This document shows positions 16,200 through 23,877 of a DNA stretch of 48,303 nucleotides, in pieces (positions within the stretch are counted from its first letter, which is position 1; the number at the start of each line of letters is the position of its first letter). Where the stretch lies: the NCBI RefSeq assembly GCF_001485415.1, contig NZ_BCMQ01000026.1, forward strand, positions 1-48,303, given 5' to 3'. The position numbers and the translations under genes were made by a program. The notes under the pieces are model-generated. The model did no database searches. It was not told where the DNA came from and saw nothing but the letters and a program-made list of their open reading frames with translations. The DNA is from Myroides odoratimimus (GTDB lineage: Bacteria; Bacteroidota; Bacteroidia; Flavobacteriales; Flavobacteriaceae).

Positions 16200-16769
16200 A
16201 TGAAACAAAAGATTAAAAATTATAGTATTCACTTTATTAAAGAGATTATTCCTATCGTGGCGGGTATTCTTATTGCTCTTTTTATTGATAATTGGAACGC
16301 TAATAGAAAAGACCAAGCCTATATCAATCAAGTGTTTTCGACTGTTCACAGTGAGTTAAAAGAGTCTAGAGAAGAAATAGAGTTTATTCTCCCTATACAG
16401 AAAGATTTGGTTAAAGCCTTAGAAAAGCACGCTGATAACGAAGAGAAAAGCCTACAACAGATAGTCATGGAGTCTAAGGGAATCTTTATTCCTCAGATTA
16501 AAACAACTGCCTGGCGCTCTATTGCTGCGACTAAGATTGATCTAATCGATTATGATAAGGTAGCTGCTATGACTAATATCGAAGACTTAAAGCAAATGTT
16601 AAGCAATAAAAGTGCTTTTCTAATGAATCTTTTGTATTCTAATATGGATAAGACGGATAAGAGCATCAAACAGACTTTTAAGATGGTCGTATTAGATATT
16701 ATTCAGACGGAAAATACGCTAGAACAGCGTATAGAGCTGATGGAGAAAGAAGGGAATAAGAAAGGGTAA
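16200..16769 (+). CDS. DUF6090-like membrane-anchored protein
   Basis: A 189-residue protein with one N-terminal membrane helix (about 14-31, IIPIVAGILIALFIDNW) followed directly by NANRKDQAYINQVFSTVHSELKESREEI. This is the hallmark of a family frequent in Bacteroidota and of unknown function. The rest is helical and probably faces the periplasm or cytoplasm as a coiled domain; the C-terminus is very basic (KEGNKKG). It stands alone. Confidence 0.75.
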   Translation: MKQKIKNYSIHFIKEIIPIVAGILIALFIDNWNANRKDQAYINQVFSTVHSELKESREEIEFILPIQKDLVKALEKHADNEEKSLQQIVMESKGIFIPQIKTTAWRSIAATKIDLIDYDKVAAMTNIEDLKQMLSNKSAFLMNLLYSNMDKTDKSIKQTFKMVVLDIIQTENTLEQRIELMEKEGNKKG

Positions 16770-16869
16770 CCGTGGTGTTTTATTATAATGTATAACCTAG
16801 TGAATTAACTGTTTATGAAGTATGGTTTTTCTTTTTTATTATCCCATTAGAGACAACTTTCTGAGTAAG

Positions 16870-17255
16870 AACCTTATTCTTGGTTTAAGAAATAATAGTG
16901 GAGGAGGGAGACAAGAGCTCTGCACAGTTTTATAACCTGTTTAAGAAGTTTAAAGGAAATATATGTACTTGTAAATTTTAATACAATTAGTAATGCAGAG
17001 CAATTCACACTAAAATTGAAGAAATTAAATAATATGATGGTATTAGGTGATAATACCAGATGGATGATTACTTATGGTAGAAATCATGCTGTAGATAAGG
17101 TAAGTCCTTCTGCTCTTTTTAGAATACATTTTACGGATCTAAATACGCATTGGCGCGAGTATTTACGCTATGAGGGAAAAGGAGTGACACCTGATTTCTA
17201 TTTATCATCTACTGAAGACTGGATAGAACAGGTAGTCAGAAATTATTGTGAATGA
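16870..17255 (+). pseudogene. Decayed S41-family (C-terminal processing type) peptidase fragment
   Basis: The frame at 16870 reads NLILGLRNNSGGGRQE, the substrate-binding motif of S41 peptidases, but soon hits a stop. The +1 frame takes over (ALHSFITCLRSLKEIYVLVN, then FNTISNAEQFTLK) and runs to the stop at 17253-17255 through MVLGDNTRW, SPSALFRIHFTDL and GKGVTPDFYLSSTEDWIEQV. SNAEQF holds the expected catalytic serine region. The N-terminal half and the part between the two motifs are missing, so the gene is broken. The last 79 codons could still be read from a TTG at 17016 but would not make an enzyme. Confidence 0.75.
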
Positions 17256-17411
17256 TAGCAATGTAAATAGTAGAATGTATAGATTTACTACTGTTTATAA
17301 TTACTAGTTTCTCATCTTAGAACCTCTTTTATTATTAGCATAATTATAGTGCTAGATAGAGTGTGGATAGCCTCAGTTAATCTAAACTTTAAATAGGAGG
17401 ACAGTCCCTGA

Positions 17412-17506
17412 TCAATAGAAGAAGCATTCATCGACTAACGTATCTTCAGCTCCACCATTTACGGGGTATTCTCCACCAATTGTCGAGCAATTTAAGATAA
17501 ACGCGC
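17412..17506 (-). pseudogene. Possible C-terminal remnant of an unknown gene
   Basis: On the minus strand an uninterrupted frame reads CSTIGGEYPVNGGAEDTL and then VDECFFY before TGA at 17412-17414. The local GC content and amino-acid composition look coding, unlike the surroundings, but there is no start and no family was recognised. Confidence 0.3.
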
Positions 17507-17789
17507 GCTATTACTGAGGTTGTAAAGACTATAGAAAACTGATTAAAATGAGTTTAAAACGATAATGTTTTATAAATCAGCAAGTTGTGTTTTTTGGTTA
17601 TTAAAAAAAGTACAAGTGTTTTTTAGTTTTAAGTACCTAAATAGACTAGATATGGAGTCTTTTTCTAAAAATAGTAGAACTAAATAGTAAAATAGGGGTA
17701 GTTTAGGTCGGATAAAATGAATTTTTTTAAAAAATAGGGTAGGTTTTTTAATAGGGAAACCACCAGTGCGAAAAAGGTGCACAAGGTTA

Positions 17790-17821
17790 TAAAAAAAGCC
17801 CGATAACGAGTGTTATCGGGC
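17790..17821 (-). terminator. Terminator of tRNA-Ser copy 2
   Basis: GCCCGATAAC (17798-17807) and GTTATCGGGC (17812-17821) form a 10-bp stem with a 4-nt loop, followed by a T run on the minus strand, 8 bp past the tRNA 3' end. Confidence 0.92.
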
Positions 17822-17827
17822 TTTTCA

Positions 17828-17959
17828 GCGGAGAAAGAGGGATTCGAACCCCCGGACCTGTTACAGTCAACGGTTTTCAAGACCGCCGCATTCGACCACT
17901 CTGCCATTTCTCCAGAGGTCTACATTACTTCCGTATTGCGAGTGCAAATATACTGCAAA
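17828..17959. repeat. 132-bp direct repeat, copy 2 (tRNA-Ser gene plus promoter)
   Basis: Partner of 1969-2100, same orientation, one mismatch. Together the copies frame 15.7 kb of accessory genes. Confidence 0.95.
17829..17913 (-). tRNA. tRNA-Ser(UGA), copy 2
   Basis: Identical over all 85 nt to the gene at 1970-2054: same anticodon loop CTTGAAA, long variable arm and no encoded CCA. It has its own promoter and its own unrelated, strong terminator, so both copies should be expressed. Confidence 0.97.
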
Positions 17960-17974
17960 GTCTGATGTTTGCAA
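17945..17974 (-). promoter_or_regulatory. Promoter of tRNA-Ser copy 2
   Basis: On the minus strand TATATTTG (17945-17952) with TTG (17972-17974) 19 bp upstream, the same geometry as for copy 1. Confidence 0.8.
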
Positions 17975-18411
17975 GCGTTTTTGAATGAAAAAAATAAGTT
18001 TTTTGAAGTGTGTTTTTGTAACTAATTTATTTTGAGTTGGTAATGAATGAAAAAAAGTGTATATTATTTGAGATAGATATAAATCTTGATGGTCAATTTT
18101 TAAATAAGAGAGGGAAGATGTGTGTCAGGATTGGTGTTAGTAGGATTGATGTCAATCTAAACAAATGTTTTAGATAGGGAAGAAGGAACTTTAGTCTGCT
18201 TTATAGATAGCTAAGATGAGTGATTGTTTTTGCTTAAAGGTATTAAGAGTAGCGCCGAAATAATGAGATTGATAAAGTATTCTTTTTTTAATGAGGTAAG
18301 TATTAGATGCACTTTATTATTTTACTGTTAAAAAAAATGAGTTAAGCAGTGCTAAATGTTGCGATTCTATGGTAAAACCCGTATATTTGCATTTTATTTT
18401 TTAAAATTATT
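17960..18411. other. Intergenic region before thrS
   Basis: These 452 bp separate the divergent tRNA-Ser and thrS. The first part is a diverged continuation of the tRNA upstream duplication; the thrS promoter is at the end. No gene and no T-box-like leader was seen; the distance from promoter to start is too short for one. Confidence 0.5.
18359..18389 (+). promoter_or_regulatory. Promoter of thrS
   Basis: TTG (18359-18361), 20 bp, then TATATTTG (18382-18389), 23 bp upstream of the thrS start codon. Confidence 0.75.
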
Positions 18412-20364
18412 ATGATAAAAATTACATTACCAGACGGTTCAGTGAAAGAGTTTGCTTCAGGCATAACTCCTTTCGATGTTGCAAAAAGTATAAGCGAAGG
18501 TTTAGCTAGGAATATTATTTCTGCAAACTTCAATGGTACCACCATCGAAACCACGACATCTATGACCACGGATGGTAGTCTAGTTTTATATTCATGGAAT
18601 GATGATGAAGGGAAAAAAGCTTTTTGGCACTCTACTTCACACGTAATGGCGCAAGCTTTACAAGATCTATACCCTGGAATCAAGTTAACAATAGGTCCAG
18701 CTATCGCTAATGGATTCTATTATGACGTAGATTTCATGGATTATAAAGTAACAGATGCTGACTTTAAGAAAATAGAGGATAAGGTTTTAGAGATAGCGCG
18801 TGGTAAGCATGATTTTACTATGCGTTCTGCTACTAAGGCTGAAGCTTTAGAGTTTTATAAAAAAGAAGAAAACCCTTATAAAGTTGAGTTAATAGAGAAC
18901 CTAGCTGATGGTACGATTACTTTCTGTGATCATGACACTTTTACAGACTTATGTCGTGGAGGTCATATTCCTAATACAGGAATTATTAAGGCATTTAAGG
19001 TATTATCTATTGCTGGTGCATACTGGAGAGGAGATGAGAAGAATAAACAGTTAACTCGTGTTTATGGTATTTCATTCCCTAAACAAAAGGATTTAACTGA
19101 GTATTTAGCTTTATTAGAAGAAGCTAAAAAACGTGATCACCGTAAATTAGGTAAAGAATTAGAATTGTTTACATTCTCTCAAAAAGTAGGACAAGGGTTA
19201 CCATTATGGTTGCCAAAAGGTGCTGCGTTAAGAGATAGATTAGAGCAGTTCTTGCGTAAAGCACAGAAGAAAGCTGGATATGAGCAAGTAGTTACTCCTC
19301 ATATTGGACAAAAAGAATTATATGTTACTTCTGGGCACTATGCAAAATATGGAGCAGATAGTTTCCAACCAATTCATACTCCAGTAGAGGGAGAAGAGTT
19401 CTTATTAAAACCAATGAACTGTCCTCACCACTGTGAGATTTATAATGCAAAACCATGGTCTTATAAAGATTTACCTAAGCGTTTTGCTGAGTTTGGAACA
19501 GTGTATCGTTATGAGCAATCAGGAGAATTACACGGATTAACTCGTGTAAGAGGGTTTACTCAAGATGATGCACATATTTTCTGTACACCAGAACAATTAG
19601 ATGAAGAGTTTAAAAAAGTAATTGATTTAGTATTATATGTATTCGGGTCGTTAGGATTTGAGAACTTTACAGCACAAGTATCAGTACGTGATTTAAGTAA
19701 CCCTGATAAGTATATCGGTAGTGTAGAGAATTGGGAAAAAGCTGAGAATGCTATTATCAATGCAGCTAAAGATAAAGGACTTAATTATGTGATCGAGAGT
19801 GGAGAAGCTGCTTTCTATGGACCTAAATTAGACTTTATGGTAAAAGATGCATTAGGTAGAAGCTGGCAGTTAGGAACCATTCAGGTTGACTATAACTTAC
19901 CAGAGCGATTTGAGTTAAGTTATAAAGGATCAGATAATGAGTTGCATCGTCCAGTGATGATCCACAGAGCACCATTTGGTTCTATGGAGCGTTTTATAGC
20001 GATACTTTTAGAGCATACAGGAGGTAATTTCCCACTATGGTTAATGCCAGAGCAGGCTATAATCCTGTCTTTGAGTGAGAAATATGAAAAATATGCCGAA
20101 AAAGTTTTAAATTTGCTAGAAAATAGCGAAATTCGCGCGCTGGTAGATAACCGTAATGAGACTATCGGTAAAAAGATTAGAGAAGCTGAAGTACAAAAAT
20201 TCCCTTACATGTTAATTGTAGGAGAAGATGAAGAGAAAAACGGTACGATTTCTGTAAGAAGACACGGTGATTCTGGTAAATCTAATCAGACAATGAAGAT
20301 AGAAGATTTTATCGCTCAAGTACAAGAAGAGGTAAATAGTTCTATTAAACAATTTGGAGAGTAA
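18412..20364 (+). CDS. thrS: Threonyl-tRNA synthetase
   Basis: A 650-residue cytoplasmic enzyme that charges tRNA-Thr with threonine. Domains in order are an N-terminal TGS domain (1-62), the editing domain with HSTSH (His73, His77) and CRGGHIPNTG, the class II catalytic core (about 245-540, with KPMNCPHHCEIY supplying a zinc cysteine and RYEQSGELHGLTRVRGF as motif 2, and RAPFGSMERF as motif 3) and the anticodon-binding domain (about 545-640). Length is normal for the family. It opens a translation cluster with infC, rpmI and rplT; the gap to infC is 45 bp. Confidence 0.98.
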   Translation: MIKITLPDGSVKEFASGITPFDVAKSISEGLARNIISANFNGTTIETTTSMTTDGSLVLYSWNDDEGKKAFWHSTSHVMAQALQDLYPGIKLTIGPAIANGFYYDVDFMDYKVTDADFKKIEDKVLEIARGKHDFTMRSATKAEALEFYKKEENPYKVELIENLADGTITFCDHDTFTDLCRGGHIPNTGIIKAFKVLSIAGAYWRGDEKNKQLTRVYGISFPKQKDLTEYLALLEEAKKRDHRKLGKELELFTFSQKVGQGLPLWLPKGAALRDRLEQFLRKAQKKAGYEQVVTPHIGQKELYVTSGHYAKYGADSFQPIHTPVEGEEFLLKPMNCPHHCEIYNAKPWSYKDLPKRFAEFGTVYRYEQSGELHGLTRVRGFTQDDAHIFCTPEQLDEEFKKVIDLVLYVFGSLGFENFTAQVSVRDLSNPDKYIGSVENWEKAENAIINAAKDKGLNYVIESGEAAFYGPKLDFMVKDALGRSWQLGTIQVDYNLPERFELSYKGSDNELHRPVMIHRAPFGSMERFIAILLEHTGGNFPLWLMPEQAIILSLSEKYEKYAEKVLNLLENSEIRALVDNRNETIGKKIREAEVQKFPYMLIVGEDEEKNGTISVRRHGDSGKSNQTMKIEDFIAQVQEEVNSSIKQFGE

Positions 20365-20409
20365 AAATAGTATAACGCTTGGTGAACAAGCACATAAAAT
20401 TTTATAGCC

Positions 20410-20964
20410 ATAGCAATAAGACAAAACAGAGGAAGAAATCCTCGCGAAGAAAAGAAAGATGCGCATAGAATTAATAATGCCATCCGCGTTCCTGAAGTTC
20501 GTCTTGTAGGAGACAACGTCGAAACAGGTGTATATAAACTTGCTGACGCAATGCGTTTAGCAGAGGAGTTAGAATTGGATTTAGTTGAGATTTCACCAAA
20601 TGCTGAACCTCCTGTTTGTAAAATTACTGATTACAACAAATTCCTTTACGAACAGAAGAAGCGTGAAAAAATGCTAAAGGCTAAATCGACTCAAATCACT
20701 GTAAAAGAGATTCGTTTCGGTCCTCAAACAGATGAGCACGATTATGAGTTCAAAAAGAAGAATGCAATGAAATTCTTGAAAGAGGGTTCTAAGTTAAAAG
20801 CATTCGTATTCTTTAAAGGACGTTCGATTATTTATAAAGATCAAGGACAAATCTTATTATTAAGATTAGCTCAAGATCTTGAGGAATTCGGGAAAGTGGA
20901 AACTATGCCAGTTTTAGAGGGTAAACGTATGACTATGTTTATCGCACCTAAAAAGAAAAAATAG
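20410..20964 (+). CDS. infC: Translation initiation factor IF-3 (probable AUA start)
   Basis: IF-3 binds the 30S subunit, checks start-codon pairing and keeps the subunits apart. The frame contains the N-domain (AHRINNAIRVPEVRLVGDNV, then LDLVEISPNAEPPVCKITDY) and C-domain (VKEIRFGPQTDEHDY, FFKGRSI, VLEGKRMTMF). The first ATG in frame, at 20551, lies well inside the N-domain and cannot be the start. Flavobacterial IF-3 proteins normally begin M-A-I-R plus a basic stretch; here the frame reads ATA-GCA-ATA-AGA at 20410, so AUA is the likely start and the product has 184 residues. A rare start codon on infC is known in E. coli (AUU) and underlies autoregulation. Confidence 0.93.
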   Translation: MAIRQNRGRNPREEKKDAHRINNAIRVPEVRLVGDNVETGVYKLADAMRLAEELELDLVEISPNAEPPVCKITDYNKFLYEQKKREKMLKAKSTQITVKEIRFGPQTDEHDYEFKKKNAMKFLKEGSKLKAFVFFKGRSIIYKDQGQILLLRLAQDLEEFGKVETMPVLEGKRMTMFIAPKKKK

Positions 20965-21018
20965 TATTTAAGTATATTAAGATAGTTAAGTAAGATAATC
21001 ATTAATACCTAGGAAATA

Positions 21019-21216
21019 ATGCCTAAAATGAAAACTAAATCTAGTGCTAAGAAACGTTTCAAGTTGACTGGTTCTGGAAAAATCAAAAGAAAACACGCTT
21101 TCAAAAGTCACATTTTGACTAAAAAATCTAAAAAGCGTAAATTAGCTTTAACACACTCTGGATTAGTGTCTAAAGCAGATACAAACAGTATCAAAGATCA
21201 ATTAAGATTAATCTAA
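21019..21216 (+). CDS. rpmI: 50S ribosomal protein L35
   Basis: A 65-residue, highly basic protein beginning MPKMKTKSSAKKRFKLTGSG, the L35 signature, with KRKHAFKSHILTKKSKKRK in the middle. It binds 23S rRNA in the large subunit. It lies 54 bp after infC and 105 bp before rplT, in the standard order. Confidence 0.97.
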   Translation: MPKMKTKSSAKKRFKLTGSGKIKRKHAFKSHILTKKSKKRKLALTHSGLVSKADTNSIKDQLRLI

Positions 21217-21321
21217 TCTTAATTCCGGTTAAAATTATTTAATAACCCTGGAGTGGAGCAAATGAAAGTTTAGAAGTGTTTGAAACATAACCGCCCACTA
21301 CAAAAAACACATTTTTAAGAA
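21217..21321 (+). promoter_or_regulatory. Long rpmI-rplT spacer, possible mRNA leader
   Basis: The 105-nt gap between L35 and L20 genes is longer than usual in such clusters. It holds short pairs such as GGTTA/TAACC (21228-21248) and a GC-richer segment (CCTGGAGTGGAGC). L20 autoregulates this operon in other bacteria by binding mRNA, so a leader is plausible, but no known motif was recognised. Confidence 0.25.
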
Positions 21322-21666
21322 ATGGCAAGATCAGTAAACTCAGTAGCTTCAAGAGCAAGAAGAAAAAGAATTTTGAAGCAAGCCAAAGGATTCTTTGGAA
21401 GACGTAAAAACGTTTGGACAGTAGCTAAAAACGCGGTAGAAAAAGCAATGGTATATGCTTACCGTGATAGAAAACAAAAGAAAAGAAACTTCCGTTCATT
21501 ATGGATCATGCGTATCAACGCTGGTGCTAGATTACACGGAATGAGCTATTCTCAATTCATGGGTAAATTAAAAGCTAACAATATCGAATTGAACCGTAAA
21601 GTTCTTGCAGATTTAGCTATGAATCACCCAGAAGCTTTCGCAGCTATCGTTAATAAAGTAAAATAA
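21322..21666 (+). CDS. rplT: 50S ribosomal protein L20
   Basis: A 114-residue basic protein: MARSVNSVASRARRKRILKQ, GFFGRRKNVWTVAKNAV, then YRDRKQKKRNFRSLWIMRIN. These blocks and the length are diagnostic of L20, which binds 23S rRNA early in 50S assembly and represses its own operon in several bacteria. A strong terminator follows. Confidence 0.98.
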   Translation: MARSVNSVASRARRKRILKQAKGFFGRRKNVWTVAKNAVEKAMVYAYRDRKQKKRNFRSLWIMRINAGARLHGMSYSQFMGKLKANNIELNRKVLADLAMNHPEAFAAIVNKVK

Positions 21667-21707
21667 TAAACGTTTGTCAAATCTGATTTATCTTACTTAA
21701 TATATTT

Positions 21708-21740
21708 AAAAGCCTTACTGTATGCAGTGAGGCTTTTTTA
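21708..21740 (+). terminator. Terminator of the thrS-infC-rpmI-rplT cluster
   Basis: AAAGCCTTACTG pairs with CAGTGAGGCTTT (one G-U pair) across a 4-nt loop, followed by TTTTTTA. Confidence 0.9.
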
Positions 21741-21751
21741 TTTTAATCGGT

Positions 21752-21759
21752 TATATTTG
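21752..21759 (+). promoter_or_regulatory. -7 element of the CYTH gene promoter
   Basis: TATATTTG, 21 bp before the start codon. No clear TTG lies 19-20 bp upstream, where the previous terminator's T run is found. Confidence 0.5.
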
Positions 21760-21780
21760 CTAGAACCTAAAAAGAGATAG

Positions 21781-22302
21781 ATGGAATTACAGAATGTGGA
21801 ATTTAAAGCACGTGTAGCTGACTTAGATAGCATAGAAGATAAATTAAAAGGATTAGAGCTCATTCTAGATGGGGTATATAAGCAAGTGGATACTTATTAT
21901 AACGTCCCTATTGGAAGAGTGAAGCTTCGTGAGTATGATGAGTATAGTTCTTTGATTTATTATAATCGTGTAAATGGGGAGGAAGCGAAGAGTTCGGATG
22001 TTATTTATTATAAACATGAGAAAGATGCTGCGTTAGGTGCAATATTAGAATTGCAGTTTGGTATAAAAGTAAAGGTATCTAAAGTGCGTAAGGTCTTAAA
22101 GTATAAGAACGTTAGTGTTCACTTAGATCAGGTAGACGGATTGGGGTGCTTTGTGGAAGTAGAAGCTTGTAATATCGGAGTAGAAGAGGGAGTTGATTTA
22201 AAGCAACAATGTGATTGTTTTTTCAATCTAATGGAGTTGACTAAAGAAGATTTAGTTGCGGTATCGTATAGTGATCTTATTCTTCAATTAAATAAAATAT
22301 AG
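21781..22302 (+). CDS. CYTH-domain protein (class IV adenylate cyclase/thiamine triphosphatase-like)
   Basis: A 173-residue single-domain protein of the triphosphate tunnel fold. The N-terminal strand reads NVEFKARV, corresponding to the ExExK metal/triphosphate motif with the first Glu replaced by Asn. It is followed by QVDTYYNVPIGRVKLRE and, near the end, HLDQVDGLGCFVEVEA, typical of the class IV cyclase-like branch. Members hydrolyse or cyclise triphosphates; which substrate is used here cannot be told. It is a single gene between two terminators. Confidence 0.85.
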   Translation: MELQNVEFKARVADLDSIEDKLKGLELILDGVYKQVDTYYNVPIGRVKLREYDEYSSLIYYNRVNGEEAKSSDVIYYKHEKDAALGAILELQFGIKVKVSKVRKVLKYKNVSVHLDQVDGLGCFVEVEACNIGVEEGVDLKQQCDCFFNLMELTKEDLVAVSYSDLILQLNKI

Positions 22303-22360
22303 TAGTGATTTGTCTTTTACTCTTGATTTAAATGGAGTAGGTTGAGTTAAGATAAAACAA

Positions 22361-22388
22361 AAAAGACTATCAATGCTGATAGTCTTTT
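22361..22388. terminator. Bidirectional terminator between the CYTH gene and ftsE
   Basis: AAAAGACTATCA (22361-22372) and TGATAGTCTTTT (22377-22388) with a 4-nt loop, with A and T runs on the two sides serving both convergent genes. Confidence 0.9.
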
Positions 22389-22394
22389 TGTATA

Positions 22395-23084
22395 TTAATT
22401 TTGTGATGTTCTGTGTACTACTTCGAATAGGGTACCATCGTCACATTTTAATGTTTTAGCAGGGAATTTTAATAACAAGGCATAATCATGTGTTACCATG
22501 ATAATGGTTCTACCATTCTTATTAATTTTAAGTAGAAGTTCCATTACTTCAGCACTAGTTTGAGGGTCTAAGTTACCTGTTGGTTCATCAGCTAGGATTA
22601 GATCAGGATCATTTAGCAATGCTCTTGCTATAGCAATACGTTGTTGTTCCCCTCCTGATAGTTGGTGAGGCATTTTTTCGATATGTGCTAGCATATTTAC
22701 ATTGTCTAATACTTCGTGTATTTTTCTATCCATCGCTTCTTTTTCTGACCAACCAGTTGCTTTTAAGGCAAAGTGTAAGTTTCCATAGACTGTTCTGTCA
22801 GGAAGTAGTTTAAAGTCTTGGAATACGATGCCTAGTGATCTTCTTAGGTATGGAATATCTTTTTCTTTTAAGGTCTTCAGGTCATAGTCTACGATAGAGC
22901 CTTCGCCTACTTCTAAAGGAAGGTCTGCATACAGCGTTTTCATAAAGCTACTTTTACCTGCACCTGTCTTTCCGATTATATATAAAAATTCTCCCTTATT
23001 TACTTCTAAGTTAACATTAGAAAGTACTTTATGCTTGTTCTGGTAGATATCAACTCCTTGTAGGGATAAAACTGTTTTAGACAT
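22395..23084 (-). CDS. ftsE: Cell-division ATP-binding protein FtsE
   Basis: A 229-residue ABC ATPase. Walker A is IGKTGAGKSS, the Q-loop follows in LGIVFQDFKLLPDRTV, the signature is LSGGEQQR, Walker B is LILADEPTGNLDP and the switch histidine is in VTHDY. KLLPDRTVYGN in particular is typical of FtsE. With FtsX it controls cell-wall hydrolysis at the septum. ftsX is not next to it, which is common in this phylum; general LolD-type ABC ATPases are the alternative. Confidence 0.87.
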   Translation of the reverse strand: MSKTVLSLQGVDIYQNKHKVLSNVNLEVNKGEFLYIIGKTGAGKSSFMKTLYADLPLEVGEGSIVDYDLKTLKEKDIPYLRRSLGIVFQDFKLLPDRTVYGNLHFALKATGWSEKEAMDRKIHEVLDNVNMLAHIEKMPHQLSGGEQQRIAIARALLNDPDLILADEPTGNLDPQTSAEVMELLLKINKNGRTIIMVTHDYALLLKFPAKTLKCDDGTLFEVVHRTSQN

Positions 23085-23532
23085 AATAATCGTGTATTTT
23101 GTGGTAAAAATACTAAGATAAACAATAATAAAGTATAGTTGAGCTGAAAATATCTATATCGGATGTCGTTTTTAAGAAAAAAATAGATTGAGGTCTTATT
23201 GTGGAGTGTAAATAATGTAAAATAAACTGATGTAGTAAGTAGTTAAATCAAAAGGAGAGATCTGCTGTAGATCTCTCCTTTTGTTCTAACTAACCAATTT
23301 AATCTATATTTTGTTTACATATTTTTCTTTTTGATTACATGACAAAATTGCTCTAATTTTTTGAATATAAGATTAAGTAAAAGTTACCAAAAAGCTAAGT
23401 GATTGGTTCTTGTTTATTGTTGAAGTGATGTCTTTTGGCGAGATTTGTAGTTGTTAAATAATTTATTTTTATCTGTTTTGTTTCTTTTATAGAGATTGTA
23501 TTTAGTAATTTTGTGATAAATATTTAAACAAA
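23085..23532. other. Intergenic region between divergent ftsE and LrgA-like genes
   Basis: These 448 bp hold no protein gene. A perfect hairpin at 23249-23283 is listed separately. TAATTTTG at 23506-23513 is a possible -7 element for the LrgA-like gene, though the nearest TTG (23478-23480) is 25 bp away. Confidence 0.5.
23249..23283. terminator. Orphan terminator-like hairpin
   Basis: CAAAAGGAGAGATCT (23249-23263) and AGATCTCTCCTTTTG (23269-23283) pair perfectly over 15 bp with a 5-nt loop. It lies between the starts of two divergent genes, where neither needs a terminator. Confidence 0.7.
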
Positions 23533-23877
23533 ATGAATTTAATTAAGCAGGTAGCAATCGTGATAGGTTGTCTAGCCTTTGGAGAGTTAGTGGTGTATCT
23601 CACAGGATTAAAATTACCATCAAGTATCATCGGTTTAATCACATTATGGACAATGTTAAAACTGAGGTGGGTAAAAGTAGAATCAATAGGTGGTATTACT
23701 AACTTCTTAATTAAAAACATGGGGATATTCTTTGTTCCACCTTGTGTGGCTATGTTGAACTATTTCGGAATTCTTAGTCAGTCGATTGTATCTATTGTTG
23801 TGGCTACACTGGTAAGTACAGTGATAGTGATTTTTGTAACTGGATTTACTCATCAATTATTAAGAAAAAAGAAATGA
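23533..23877 (+). CDS. CidA/LrgA-family membrane protein
   Basis: A 114-residue membrane protein with four predicted helices and the family features LKLPSSIIGLITLWTMLKL and FFVPPCVAMLNYFG. In Gram-positive bacteria the paired LrgAB/CidAB proteins influence murein hydrolase activity and autolysis; related pairs in plants and bacteria move glycolate or pyruvate. The stop overlaps the next gene by 4 bp (ATGA), so the two are one translationally coupled unit. Confidence 0.9.
   Translation: MNLIKQVAIVIGCLAFGELVVYLTGLKLPSSIIGLITLWTMLKLRWVKVESIGGITNFLIKNMGIFFVPPCVAMLNYFGILSQSIVSIVVATLVSTVIVIFVTGFTHQLLRKKK

Larger units (their letters stand above)
17256..17828. other. Intergenic region, no intact gene
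   Basis: These 573 bp hold a probable minus-strand coding remnant (17412-17506) and the terminator of the second tRNA-Ser. Nothing else was recognised. Confidence 0.5.

Noticed and set aside
2055..17828. Complete integrative and conjugative element between the two tRNA-Ser genes
   Set aside because: No integrase, relaxase or conjugation gene lies between them, and the repeat includes the tRNA promoter side, which integration would not copy.
18359..18411. T-box or other riboswitch controlling thrS
   Set aside because: The promoter is only about 20 bp from the start codon, leaving no room for a leader.
20551..20553. ATG at 20551 as start of infC
   Set aside because: It falls within the conserved N-domain; about 47 residues typical of IF-3 lie upstream in the same frame.
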